Shown piece by piece: positions 27,463 through 36,943 of a stretch of 53,447 bases of DNA. The position numbers and the translations under genes were made by a program. The stretch is from an uncultured Pelagibacteraceae bacterium (GTDB lineage: Bacteria > Pseudomonadota > Alphaproteobacteria > Pelagibacterales > Pelagibacteraceae), in the NCBI GenBank assembly GCA_902552755.1, contig CACDHV010000006.1, forward strand, positions 1-53,447, written 5' to 3'. Positions within the stretch are counted from its first letter, which is position 1, and the number at the start of each line of letters is the position of its first letter. Under the pieces are notes generated by a model. It did not search any database. It was not told the DNA's origin and saw only the letters and a program-made list of their open reading frames with translations.

Positions 27463-28503
27463 TTATCTTGCTGGTGGTACGTATAGTATTCCACCTTTAG
27501 TCCATAATTCATTTGGACCTCTATCAGGTAGAATTCCAGTGTCTGCTATGTTTCTTTTATAACTTTCACCGTAGTTACCAACTTGTTTGATAATTCTTAA
27601 GTTCCATTCGTTATCTAAACCAAAAGCTGCACCTAATTCACCTTCAGCACCAACTAATCTTTTGATTGCTGGATTGTTTGAAGTTTTCATCATGTCAGCG
27701 TTTGATGAGTTAACACCATACTCTTCTGCCTCGATCATAGTATTTAATGACCATCTTACTATATCTTCCCAAACAGAATCACCTTGACGTACAACTGGTC
27801 CAAGTGGTTCTTTTGAAATAGTCTCAGGTAAAACTACATGATCATCTGGAGCTGATAATTTAGTTCTTTGAGCAGCAAGACCAGATTTATCTGTTGTGTA
27901 TGTATCACATCTACCTGCATCGTAAGCAGCTACGACTTCGTCTGCTTTTTCAAAAACTACAGGTTCATATGAAATTCCTCTTGAGTCAAAGAAATCTCTC
28001 ATATTAAGCTCAGTTGTAGTTCCTAAGTTTGTACAAACTGAAGTTCCATTTTTGAATTCACTAGTAGATTTAATACCAGAACCTTTTCTTACCATGAAAC
28101 CTTGTCCATCATAGAAGTTTACACCAACAAATGTTAGTCCAATGTCAGCATCTCTTGATAGTGTCCAAGTTGTGTTTCTTGATAAAATGTCAATTTCACC
28201 TGAAGTAAGTGCAGTAAATCTTTCTTTTGCACTTAAAGGAGTGAACTTAACTTTAGTTGCATCTCCTAGTGTAGCAGCTGCAACAGCTCTACATACATCA
28301 ACATCTATTCCTGTCCAATTTCCAGACTCATCTGCGTTTGAAAATCCAGGTAGACCCTGAGAAACACCACATCTTACGAATTGTCTTTTTTTAGTATTCT
28401 CAAGAGTTTTTGATTTCTTAGCAGCCATTGTCTCTGTCGAAAATGCAAATAACACAGCAAACATAGCAACCATAGAAGTCAATTGTTTTATTGTTTTAAA
28501 CAT
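27463..28503 (-). CDS. aapJ: General L-amino acid ABC transporter substrate-binding protein
   Basis: I chose the ATG at 28503 (MFKTIKQLTSMVAMFAVLF), giving 346 residues. The ATG at 28515 is inside the message just before a GAGGAAA Shine-Dalgarno, which serves the later start. A signal peptide ends near TMAAKK. The mature protein is a family-3 solute-binding protein with FVRCGVSQGLPGFSNAD, GIDVDVCRAVAAA and SREIDILSRNTTWTLSRD-like blocks that match AapJ. It binds amino acids in the periplasm. A structured leader lies upstream and a strong terminator downstream. Confidence 0.93.
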   Translation of the reverse strand: MFKTIKQLTSMVAMFAVLFAFSTETMAAKKSKTLENTKKRQFVRCGVSQGLPGFSNADESGNWTGIDVDVCRAVAAATLGDATKVKFTPLSAKERFTALTSGEIDILSRNTTWTLSRDADIGLTFVGVNFYDGQGFMVRKGSGIKSTSEFKNGTSVCTNLGTTTELNMRDFFDSRGISYEPVVFEKADEVVAAYDAGRCDTYTTDKSGLAAQRTKLSAPDDHVVLPETISKEPLGPVVRQGDSVWEDIVRWSLNTMIEAEEYGVNSSNADMMKTSNNPAIKRLVGAEGELGAAFGLDNEWNLRIIKQVGNYGESYKRNIADTGILPDRGPNELWTKGGILYVPPAR

Positions 28504-28525
28504 TATTTTCCTCATTTTATTATTT

Positions 28526-28624
28526 ATTTGTTAACAAATTATTCAAAATGTTATTTTTTGAATACCGGAGTAAAGCAGAAAGTAATAAAACCATCAATGG
28601 TAAAATAACCTCATCAATGTTGAT
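28526..28624 (-). promoter_or_regulatory. Leader of aapJ with four inverted repeats
   Basis: Four symmetric elements lie between tRNA-Arg and aapJ. They are the palindrome ATTTGTTAACAAAT (28526-28539); a hairpin ATTCAAAA (28541-28548) with TTTTGAAT (28556-28563); ACCATCAATGGT (28590-28601); and ATCAATGTTGAT (28613-28624). The last two share an ATCAATG core and also form a rough direct repeat. They may be operators or an RNA leader structure; no known riboswitch was recognised. Confidence 0.45.
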
Positions 28625-28634
28625 AAATTAAAGG

Positions 28635-28711
28635 TGGCGCGCCCTGGAGGATTCGAACCTCCGACCCTCGGTTTAGAAAACCGATGCTCTATCCAGCTGA
28701 GCTAAGGGCGC
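28635..28711 (-). tRNA. tRNA-Arg (anticodon TCT)
   Basis: On the minus strand the acceptor GCGCCCT (28711-28705) pairs with AGGGCGC (28645-28639). The D-loop is TAGCTCAGCTGGATAGAGC, the anticodon loop TTTCTAA gives TCT, and the T-arm is GGTTCGAATCC. CCA is encoded (28637-28635). Confidence 0.96.
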
Positions 28712-28769
28712 ACATTTATAAATAAATAAATAGTTATTTTATTTAAAATAAAAATTCAATTAAATTTAA

Positions 28770-29861
28770 TCAGTGAAACGTTAACGTACCATATAACAAA
28801 GCTTTTTTAATTATAGTCAAAATAGGTAAGCAGATATTAACTCCCCAAGGACCTAAAAAAATTATCAAAAAAAATAAATTATTAAATTTTGGTAAATTAA
28901 AATATTTATATTTGTCATAAAATACTAAAGTAATTATAGATAAATTTAATATAAATAAACTTAAAAAACGAGCATGATCTATTCCAATAATAAAACAAGG
29001 AAAATAAAAAACTATAAGTAGAATAATATTTTTATCGATATTTTTTTTAATAAGAAAAAAAGATATAGATAAGTATGCAATAATTGAAATTATATGTCTA
29101 AAAAAAATTGTAGAATTAAATTTAAAAACGTCTGTAGTCCATAGTCTCATGGAACTTTCTAAGTGACCTTTGTCAAAATAAGCTTTTATAAACCAATATT
29201 TATTTTCATACTGCTTAAATACCAGGTCATCTATACCGCCAACAAAATATAAAAAGATTAAAATTATAATTGAAGTTATGCAAACATAAATAATATTCAA
29301 TTTATTTCTTCCATGCAAAATTTGAATATAAACAACAAATAAGATAACCGAAAAAAAATGAATTTCATGTATGAGAATTAAAAATGGACAAATTAGTTCA
29401 AATGCTAAAATGTATTTATTTCTTTTTACAAAATAGATAAAAAGCAAAAAAAAAGCCACACCAAAAATATCAAACCTTCCAAAATCAAATCCAAATTGTT
29501 GAAAAAAAAAAGGACTCAATGACAAAAGAATTAAATATTTTTGTAAATTTCTATTTTGAACTGTAAAAAATAATAAGATAAATGTTGTGTAAATTATAAA
29601 TAGAATAAACAATACTATTAATTTTGAAATAATTTTATAATTTTCCTCATTAAGATTAAAAATTGTCCCAATTAATCCTCTTTTAATGAAACCAAAGTCT
29701 CTATAATTCAAGAGATACTGATCTTGATTGTACCAATGAAAGAATATTTTAGGATTAGTAAGTTCGCTTAATACTACAAAATTCGAGTAATATATTAGAG
29801 ATACTATTAAGATAGACAATAAAAGAATAAATTTTAAAGAGTTATAATTTTGCTCGTTCAT
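28770..29861 (-). CDS. Polytopic membrane protein of unknown function
   Basis: 363 residues, with about eight to ten hydrophobic segments spread over the whole length and few charged stretches. Conserved-looking features are YRDFGFIKRGLIGTIF after the first helix, FGRFDIFG near residue 130 and IHEIHF near residue 165. The FIKRGLIG-type stretch recurs in unclassified bacterial membrane proteins that may be glycosyltransferase-like, but I cannot assign a function. It starts 17 bases after trkH on the same strand, so it reads as the last gene of the ntrYX-trkAH run. It lies 58 bases from tRNA-Arg. No transporter or enzyme motif is visible. Confidence 0.75.
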   Translation of the reverse strand: MNEQNYNSLKFILLLSILIVSLIYYSNFVVLSELTNPKIFFHWYNQDQYLLNYRDFGFIKRGLIGTIFNLNEENYKIISKLIVLFILFIIYTTFILLFFTVQNRNLQKYLILLSLSPFFFQQFGFDFGRFDIFGVAFFLLFIYFVKRNKYILAFELICPFLILIHEIHFFSVILFVVYIQILHGRNKLNIIYVCITSIIILIFLYFVGGIDDLVFKQYENKYWFIKAYFDKGHLESSMRLWTTDVFKFNSTIFFRHIISIIAYLSISFFLIKKNIDKNIILLIVFYFPCFIIGIDHARFLSLFILNLSIITLVFYDKYKYFNLPKFNNLFFLIIFLGPWGVNICLPILTIIKKALLYGTLTFH

Positions 29862-29878
29862 TTAAAATTTAAATTCAT

Positions 29879-31285
29879 TTATTTTAATATAAATTTTTTT
29901 AATAAAATAAGAATAGTTAATAGCTCAACTCTACCAATAATCATGAAAATTATTAGATAAATCTTAGTTAAAAAAGACAGACTATAAAAATCAAAATTAG
30001 AAAGTTCAAACATACTCGAGTTAACTGTATTCATAATTGTCAATATTGAAAGTTTAAATGATTTTTCAAACTGAATATCTGAAAGTGTTAAAAGCAAAGT
30101 TAATATAGAGAGTGAAATAATAAAAATAATTATCGAAAAGAAATATTTATTTATATCAGACTTTTCAGTGTTCTCTTTTATTAATGTAACTTTGTTGGGA
30201 TAGATTTGATTTGGTTTTGTATGTGATAATAGATTATTTAAAGAAAATTTTAATAAACTTAATATCTTTATAACCCTTATCCCTGAACTGGTTGAAAAGA
30301 AAGAACCTCCAATTACAACCATAATAAAAAAAATAAATATTAAATTGCTTGGTGTATCTTTAAATGAAATACCAATATTTGAAATGCTACTTGATATGGC
30401 AACTAAAATAGTTGGAAAATTATTATTTGAATTTAAAAAAACGAATGAAAAAGAAACTATGATTAATAAGTATATTAAGAGGTTAAAATCCTCACTTAGA
30501 AAATTTAATTTTTTTTTGTTAAAAAATATGAGATTGTATACTAAAAATAAACTAAAAAATGACAGCATCATTGTAAATGATAAAATAATTTTACTTACGT
30601 CACTTTGAAATAAAAAATCAACTCTATTTACAGGTAAAAAACCACCCGATGATATTACTGATAATGATAAATTAAATGCATCAAAAGTTCTTAAATTAAT
30701 AATCTTAAAAAGAATAAATATAATTAAGGTTAATGAAGAATAGATTATTATAATTTTAAGTGATTGTTTAAAAATTTCGTTATAATTAAAAGATAAGTAT
30801 TCAGTGAATGATTGCTTAAGATTTTTATCAAAAATATCAATCAATAGTAAAATGGAAAAAAGAAAATAAATTCCTCCAATCCATTGAGATGTTGATCGCC
30901 ATATAATTAAGCTTTCATCTAACTGTTTTATATTTTCAAAAATTGTAAAACCAGTTGATGTAAAACCAGATATAGCCTCAAAATATGCGTTTAAAAAAGA
31001 AATGTTTTGAATACTAAAATAATATGGAATTGATATTACTAATGGAAATAATATGTAGCCCAATAATACAGTAAATATTTTTTCATAAAGGTTAATTTTT
31101 TTGGTATTTTTTCTATTATAAAATAATAACACCCCCCCCAAAATAAGACTTATAAATAAAGTATAAATATAATTTTCTATATTAAAAAAAATATCAAAAT
31201 AATTTGAATAAATAATATTAAAAAAAGAAAAGATACTTATCAAAAATAAAAAAGAACTAAGAAAAAGAGTACTAAATTTTGTCAT
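29879..31285 (-). CDS. trkH: Potassium uptake protein TrkH
   Basis: 468-residue membrane protein of the Trk/Ktr/HKT family with repeated helix-pore-helix units. The first pore loop is ISGFTSTGFTIF near residue 105; others are SVISSGGFLPVNR and SSISNIGISF. It imports K+ with the TrkA subunit encoded next to it (7 bases upstream). A run of eight G on the coding strand (31132-31139) falls around codons 49-52 in LILGGVLLF, striking in such AT-rich DNA; here it keeps the frame open. Confidence 0.9.
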   Translation of the reverse strand: MTKFSTLFLSSFLFLISIFSFFNIIYSNYFDIFFNIENYIYTLFISLILGGVLLFYNRKNTKKINLYEKIFTVLLGYILFPLVISIPYYFSIQNISFLNAYFEAISGFTSTGFTIFENIKQLDESLIIWRSTSQWIGGIYFLFSILLLIDIFDKNLKQSFTEYLSFNYNEIFKQSLKIIIIYSSLTLIIFILFKIINLRTFDAFNLSLSVISSGGFLPVNRVDFLFQSDVSKIILSFTMMLSFFSLFLVYNLIFFNKKKLNFLSEDFNLLIYLLIIVSFSFVFLNSNNNFPTILVAISSSISNIGISFKDTPSNLIFIFFIMVVIGGSFFSTSSGIRVIKILSLLKFSLNNLLSHTKPNQIYPNKVTLIKENTEKSDINKYFFSIIIFIISLSILTLLLTLSDIQFEKSFKLSILTIMNTVNSSMFELSNFDFYSLSFLTKIYLIIFMIIGRVELLTILILLKKFILK

Positions 31286-31292
31286 ATTAAAA

Positions 31293-32666
31293 TTAGATTG
31301 AACTAATTCTAAACATGTTTTCTACAATAGGTAATTGATCTCTTTTGGATAAAAGAACAATTGTATCATCCTTTTGGAAAACGTAACTTGATCTTGGAAT
31401 AATAACGTTTTCATCTCTTAATATCGCTCCAATTCTAATATCATCAGGTAAATTTGATTCTTTCAATTGTTTATTAATTAACTCAGAGGTTTCAATAATA
31501 TCTGCCTCTATAACTTCATATTCACCATTTAAAATTGTATAGGCGTTTTCAATTGTTCCCTTATGAACATGTTTCAAAATACTAGAAACTGTACTCATTC
31601 TTGGGTCAATTAAATCATCAATTTTTAAAGAGGACTGCAATAAAGAATAATTGGGTTTATTTATCAATGCCATTGTTCTTTTATCTTTAGAAAATTTTTC
31701 AACAATTACACTTACCATTAAGTTATCCTCATCATCATTAGTTAAAGCCAAAACTGTTTCAACTTCATCAATATTGGCCTCACTCAAAACATCTTCGTCT
31801 AAACCATTGCCATTAATCACAATAGTATCATTTAGTTCATTTGCTATATGTTCTGCTCTAGACTTATCTTTTTCAATTATCTTAACTCTTGCAGAGTCGA
31901 ATGATTGTTCAATATTTTTAGCAAGATTAAAACCAATATTGCCGCCACCAATAATCAACATTTTATTTGAAATTTTTTCGTTATGTCCAAATACACTCAA
32001 AGTTTCTTGCATTTGACTACTACTAACAACAACATATGCTTTATCGTTAAGTTGAAGCTGATCTGTTTTTTTCATTATAACAAATTTTTCATTTCTAATA
32101 ACACCAAGAATATAGGCATTTAATTTTGGAAATTTTTTTGTAAGTTCATTTAAATTTACTCCTTTGATTGAACATTTTTCATCTATCAAAATTTCTAATA
32201 ATCTAATTTTATTTTCTGCAAATGGCACATTGTCTAGAGCTCCAGGAGCCTCTAATTTTCGCTGAATAGATTTTGCAATTTCAATTTCTGGGGAAATAAT
32301 ATTATCAATTGGTAAATTTTCTCTGTTAAATAATCCTGAATATTTAGGATCAAGATATTCTTGAAATCTAATTCTCGCAATTTTTTTAGGAACTTGAAAT
32401 AAAGAAAAAGCTATTTGGCATATCAACATATTTATCTCATCATTTCTAGTTACAGCAATGATCATATCAGCATCCTTTGTATTAGCTTTTTCTAATATCG
32501 CAGGAGATGTTGCTTTACCAACAATTGCTTTTACATCTAAAGATTCATTTATTTTTTGAATATCATCGCTAGATTGATCAATCATCGTAATTGAGTGATT
32601 TTGCTCAATTAACATCTTTGCAATTGTAGATCCTACTCTACCTGCGCCACATATAATAATATTCAT
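31293..32666 (-). CDS. trkA: Trk system potassium uptake regulatory protein TrkA
   Basis: 457-residue cytoplasmic protein made of two tandem RCK units. Rossmann NAD-binding motifs are IICGAGRVGSTIAKML at the N terminus and LIIGGGNIGFNLAKNI near residue 235, each followed by a TrkA-C domain. It gates TrkH according to NAD(H) or ATP/ADP. Its ATG overlaps the ntrX stop by one base; the alphaproteobacterial order ntrY-ntrX-trkA is conserved. Confidence 0.95.
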   Translation of the reverse strand: MNIIICGAGRVGSTIAKMLIEQNHSITMIDQSSDDIQKINESLDVKAIVGKATSPAILEKANTKDADMIIAVTRNDEINMLICQIAFSLFQVPKKIARIRFQEYLDPKYSGLFNRENLPIDNIISPEIEIAKSIQRKLEAPGALDNVPFAENKIRLLEILIDEKCSIKGVNLNELTKKFPKLNAYILGVIRNEKFVIMKKTDQLQLNDKAYVVVSSSQMQETLSVFGHNEKISNKMLIIGGGNIGFNLAKNIEQSFDSARVKIIEKDKSRAEHIANELNDTIVINGNGLDEDVLSEANIDEVETVLALTNDDEDNLMVSVIVEKFSKDKRTMALINKPNYSLLQSSLKIDDLIDPRMSTVSSILKHVHKGTIENAYTILNGEYEVIEADIIETSELINKQLKESNLPDDIRIGAILRDENVIIPRSSYVFQKDDTIVLLSKRDQLPIVENMFRISSI

Positions 32667-34021
32667 TAGTTTAGATCCTTCACACCAAGTAGTTTTAATT
32701 TTCTATGTAAAGCTGATCTTTCCATGCCTATAAATTTTGCGGTTTTAGAAATATTTCCACTAAATTTTTTCAATTGTGAAACTAAATATTGTTTTTCAAA
32801 ACTTTCTCTAGCTTCTTTTAGTGGAACAGTAAGAGTTTCTGTTACAGAAAACTCATCTTCGATTGACTTAGATAAGGATTCTTTAATTATATTCATTAAC
32901 CTTTCGTTATCATCGCCTGGTGCCAATATGGCAATTCTCTCTATCAAATTTCTTAATTCTCTGACATTTCCAGGCCAATCATAATTTAGTAGATAATTAT
33001 TATCAATTATCTTAAATTTTTTAAAATTGTTAGCTTCACAGATATTTTCAATGAAATAATCTATTAGTATTGGAATATCATCAATTCTCTTGTTCAAAGG
33101 ATCAATTTTAATATTAAATACATTTAATCGATGGAATAAATCTTCTCGAAAATTTCCAAATTTAATCTCTTGTTGTACGTCTTTGCTATTGGTGCAAATT
33201 ATTCTTACATCAACTTTAATATCGTGATTACTATTTATTCTTTTGAATTTTTGATCTATTACAACTCTCAAAATTTTTGACTGTGTTTCAAGTGGTATTT
33301 CTGTAACTTCGTCTATTAATAATATGCCTCCAGATGCTTTCTCAAGAGCTCCATAAAAAATAGATCCATCCTTTTTTTCTTCACCGAATAATTCAAGTTC
33401 ATATTTTTTTGCATCTAAAAGTGCACCATTTATAACCACAAATGGTCCATCTTTTCTTTTAGAGTATTTATGAATTTTTCTTGAAATTAGTTCTTTGCCT
33501 GATCCGGTAGGACCAGTGATAAATATTCTACTCTCAGATTTGGACAACTTATTTATCTGATCTTTAATTGACAAAATATTGGAACTTTTGCCAACTAATT
33601 CAAAAGTATGAAAAAGCTTAGTATTTAACGATTTATTTTCATTTTTTAAATTGTAGTTTTCAACAGCTCTATTAACAAAATTTAAGAGTCTCTCTTTATC
33701 AAATGGTTTTTGAATAAATTCGAATGCACCAGATTTTAGAGAATTTACTGCCATCTCGATGTTAGCATGGCCAGAAATCATTATAACTGGAAGATCAGAA
33801 TTTTTCTTCTTTATGTGATCTAAAAGCAAAATTCCATCATTATCACCTTTGTCTAACTTAACATCTATGATTGCGACATCAGGAAGTTTTTTGTCAATTT
33901 CAGTTAACGCCTGATTAAAGTTGGCAGCAAGTCTTGTCTTGTATCCAGCATCTCTAATCAATTCATCGAGAATTGATCTTATATCTGCGTTATCATCTAT
34001 TAATAAAATTTCAGCTGACAT
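32666..34021 (-). CDS. ntrX: Response regulator NtrX
   Basis: 451-residue NtrC-type regulator. The receiver has Asp53 (IIDVKLD) and Lys105 (QKPF). The AAA+ domain has Walker A GPTGSGKE (170-177) and Walker B GILLIDE. The loop that should read GAFTGA is replaced by DGSIFYGALEKASGG, so contact with sigma-54 is not expected; this is known for NtrX proteins of other alphaproteobacteria. The C-terminal Fis-type helix-turn-helix is NISKTAKFIGMERSALHRKLKLLG. Phosphorylated by NtrY, it controls nitrogen, redox or envelope genes depending on the species. Confidence 0.93.
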   Translation of the reverse strand: MSAEILLIDDNADIRSILDELIRDAGYKTRLAANFNQALTEIDKKLPDVAIIDVKLDKGDNDGILLLDHIKKKNSDLPVIMISGHANIEMAVNSLKSGAFEFIQKPFDKERLLNFVNRAVENYNLKNENKSLNTKLFHTFELVGKSSNILSIKDQINKLSKSESRIFITGPTGSGKELISRKIHKYSKRKDGPFVVINGALLDAKKYELELFGEEKKDGSIFYGALEKASGGILLIDEVTEIPLETQSKILRVVIDQKFKRINSNHDIKVDVRIICTNSKDVQQEIKFGNFREDLFHRLNVFNIKIDPLNKRIDDIPILIDYFIENICEANNFKKFKIIDNNYLLNYDWPGNVRELRNLIERIAILAPGDDNERLMNIIKESLSKSIEDEFSVTETLTVPLKEARESFEKQYLVSQLKKFSGNISKTAKFIGMERSALHRKLKLLGVKDLN

Positions 34022-35799
34022 TATTTAGAATATGGAATTACGATTTGAATTTTTGCCCCATTTTTATGATTTAAAAATTTAATTGACCCTTCATGATCAC
34101 TAATAATTTTATCTACAATTGATAATCCTAATCCAGTTCCTTTTTCTTTAGTTGTAAAATATGGTTTAATTATATCTTTAGTTTTTTTATTTTTAAATCC
34201 TGTTCCTGTATCGGCAATATTTACGTTTATATAATCTCTTCTTTGTCTAATTTCTATATCTATATTTTTGACAGTTTTGCTATCTTTTATTGCTTTTTCT
34301 TGAATACTCTCGACTGAGTTTTTGATTAAATTGAAAAATAATCTGTTAAATTGCTCATTGTCAAATTTTATAATTACATCTTTAGATAAATGGTTAACCA
34401 GTCTAATTTTTATTGAACTGTCAAATTTATTCACTAAATTTATATTTTCTTTAATCACAATATTTAAGTTATTTGGTTTAAATAATGGCTTTGGCATTCT
34501 TGCAAAATCTGAGAATTCATTTACTAAATTTTCAATTTGCTTAATTTGCTTAAGTATAGTCTTAAGATTGTTTAAATATTTTTCTTGTTTCTCATTTTCA
34601 ATATTAGGTAAATATTTTGTTTTAAGATTATCTATTGTTAATTGAATTGGTGTTAAGGGATTTTTTATTTCATGAGCTAGTTTTCTTGCAACATTTTCCC
34701 AGGCTTCGTGCCTTTCATTAGTAAGTAACTTTTCTTGCTGATTTTTTAATCTATCAATCATTGAATTAAAGTTTTTATTTAGTCTTTCCATTTCAATATC
34801 AGCTTTTAAATCTGGGACTTTTGTATCAAGGTTTCCTTTTCCTATTTTTTCAGAGGCAGTTATTAAATTATTTATTGATATAAAAAAACGAGATGAAAAT
34901 CTAATAGCTATCGTTATCGATAAAAAAAGCAAAAGTGTAACAAGAGTTATATAAATTATAGCAAACGAAATTCTAATTCCTAAGTTTTGGTTTTCTACAG
35001 TATAATAAAAATTAACTGCTTCTTCAGATTTAATTAAATAATTAGAAATATCTTTATCTATATACTTTAGCACATATAAATATGTATTTTCATAATTTGA
35101 TAGTCTTACTACTGCTGCTGATTTATTTTCAAAAGTGTTTATTATTTTTAGTGGTCTATCATCATTAATTACCATCTGCATAGCTCTATTTTCAATTCTT
35201 TTATAAACCGAATTCCCAGCTGATCTTATCAGATTTCCATCTCCATCGATCAAATGAAGTTGATCAATGTCTCTTATAAATCTTTGAGTATTTAATATAA
35301 CTTGGTATCTTTCAGGATCAGATTTAAATAATTCAAAAGATTTATTTAAATCAAATGCAATAAGTATAATTTCAGACTCTATTTTATTTCTTTTTTCGTC
35401 TAAATAATTTTTGGCTATCTCATATGAATTGTTAACTGCCGTAGTAATTTTTTTGTCAAAATACTTATCTAAAGCAAAAGAAAAAATAAATAACGAAAAA
35501 ACAGCAATTAGTAAAGATGGGATTAAAGTAAATAGTGCAAATGAAACTATATATTTTCTATTTGCAACTGAACCCCTAACATTAATATTGTTCTTTATAG
35601 AATTCTTAATATCAATAAATATTAGTACAAAAAATAAAAGTACCAGACAGATGTTTGATATAAGAAGAATTTCAAGGTTATCTTCGTTAAGTTTAATAAA
35701 ACTTTTATTGATAAATGTTAAAAACGTTAAAAAACCTAGAGAAATAGTTAATAAAAATATTACTATAATAAACAAATTTCTTTTTAACAAAGCAAACAT
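34021..35799 (-). CDS. ntrY: Sensor histidine kinase NtrY
   Basis: 592-residue membrane kinase, shorter than typical NtrY (about 700 or more). Three N-terminal helices are followed by an extracytoplasmic region (about 110-265), another helix and a HAMP domain (ISINNLITASEKIGKGN). The phospho-acceptor His is in AHEIKNPLTPIQL, and the ATPase domain shows FFNLIKNSVES, DTGTGF and GTGLGLSIV. A PAS domain seems reduced or missing. It partners NtrX, whose ATG overlaps its stop by one base. It diverges from ispDF with 37 bases between starts. Confidence 0.92.
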   Translation of the reverse strand: MFALLKRNLFIIVIFLLTISLGFLTFLTFINKSFIKLNEDNLEILLISNICLVLLFFVLIFIDIKNSIKNNINVRGSVANRKYIVSFALFTLIPSLLIAVFSLFIFSFALDKYFDKKITTAVNNSYEIAKNYLDEKRNKIESEIILIAFDLNKSFELFKSDPERYQVILNTQRFIRDIDQLHLIDGDGNLIRSAGNSVYKRIENRAMQMVINDDRPLKIINTFENKSAAVVRLSNYENTYLYVLKYIDKDISNYLIKSEEAVNFYYTVENQNLGIRISFAIIYITLVTLLLFLSITIAIRFSSRFFISINNLITASEKIGKGNLDTKVPDLKADIEMERLNKNFNSMIDRLKNQQEKLLTNERHEAWENVARKLAHEIKNPLTPIQLTIDNLKTKYLPNIENEKQEKYLNNLKTILKQIKQIENLVNEFSDFARMPKPLFKPNNLNIVIKENINLVNKFDSSIKIRLVNHLSKDVIIKFDNEQFNRLFFNLIKNSVESIQEKAIKDSKTVKNIDIEIRQRRDYINVNIADTGTGFKNKKTKDIIKPYFTTKEKGTGLGLSIVDKIISDHEGSIKFLNHKNGAKIQIVIPYSK

Positions 35800-35836
35800 A
35801 ATTTAAAAATATATTACAAAAAATTTTATAATAATC

Positions 35837-36943
35837 ATGACAAATTGTTTTATACTACTAGCAGCAGGTAAAGGTAAGAGATTTAAATCAAATAATCCAA
35901 AACAATTCACAAACTATATAAATAAACCCTTATTTATGCACTCCGTGAATAAGGCACTGAAGTCTAAATTATTTAAGTCAATAATAATTGTATCAAATAA
36001 ACCCATTAAAAATATTAGAAATAAATCTATTAAAGTTATTACAGGTGGTAATGAAAGATATCAATCTTCACATAAAGCATTGGATTTTATTAAAAACAAA
36101 AAATTTAAAAATGTCTTTATTCATGATGCAGCTCGACCAAATTTTTCACTTAAATTATTAAAAAAACTAAATTTTAATCTAAAAAAAAATAAGGCTGTAG
36201 TACCTTATCTTACAACAGATAATTCAACAAAATATAGAATTAAAAATAAAATTCAAAATTTAAATAGAGAATATTTATTGTTTACACAGACACCACAATG
36301 CTTTGATTTTAAAACTTTATATAATCTTTCCAAATCAAACAATATAAAAATTACAGATGATGTATCATTATTTCTTAACAATAATAAAAAAGTGAAATTT
36401 GTAAAAGGTGAACAAGAAAATTTTAAAATAACAACTAAAGATGATTTAAAAAAAATAAATATAAAAAATTTTTATGGTATAGGTTTTGATATACATAAAT
36501 TAACTAAAAATAAGAAATTGTACCTTGGCGGTTTAAAAATTCCATTCCACTCAGGTCTTCAAGGGCATTCTGACGGAGATGTAATTTTACATGCCATAAT
36601 AGATGGATTGCTTGGTGCAATGAGAAAAAAAGATATAGGATCGCTATATCCAAGCAATAAAATGAAATTTAAAAATATAAGATCTCCTAATATGCTTTCT
36701 CCAATTTTGAAAAACCTGGATAAAGAAGGGTATTTTATTAATAATATTGATGTTAATTTAATATGCGAGAGACCTAAAGTTTCTAAATTCAGAGAAAAAA
36801 TTATTACTTCATTGTCTAATTTACTTAATATAAATAAAGATCAAATTAACTTGAAAGGTAAAACAGTTGAAAAATTAGGTTTGATTGGAAAAGAACAAGC
36901 TATTGCATGTGAAGCAATAGTCTCACTAAATCGATATGCTTAA
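35837..36943 (+). CDS. ispDF: Bifunctional IspD/IspF enzyme of isoprenoid synthesis
   Basis: 368 residues. The N-terminal IspD half (about 1-210) has LLAAGKGKRFKSNNPKQF and HDAARPN and makes CDP-methylerythritol. The C-terminal IspF half (about 213-368) has GIGFDIHKL with the zinc ligands and GHSDGDVILHAIIDGLLGA, and makes the cyclodiphosphate. Fusion of the two non-consecutive steps of the MEP pathway is common in alphaproteobacteria. Its end overlaps pgpA by 8 bases. Confidence 0.95.
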   Translation: MTNCFILLAAGKGKRFKSNNPKQFTNYINKPLFMHSVNKALKSKLFKSIIIVSNKPIKNIRNKSIKVITGGNERYQSSHKALDFIKNKKFKNVFIHDAARPNFSLKLLKKLNFNLKKNKAVVPYLTTDNSTKYRIKNKIQNLNREYLLFTQTPQCFDFKTLYNLSKSNNIKITDDVSLFLNNNKKVKFVKGEQENFKITTKDDLKKINIKNFYGIGFDIHKLTKNKKLYLGGLKIPFHSGLQGHSDGDVILHAIIDGLLGAMRKKDIGSLYPSNKMKFKNIRSPNMLSPILKNLDKEGYFINNIDVNLICERPKVSKFREKIITSLSNLLNINKDQINLKGKTVEKLGLIGKEQAIACEAIVSLNRYA

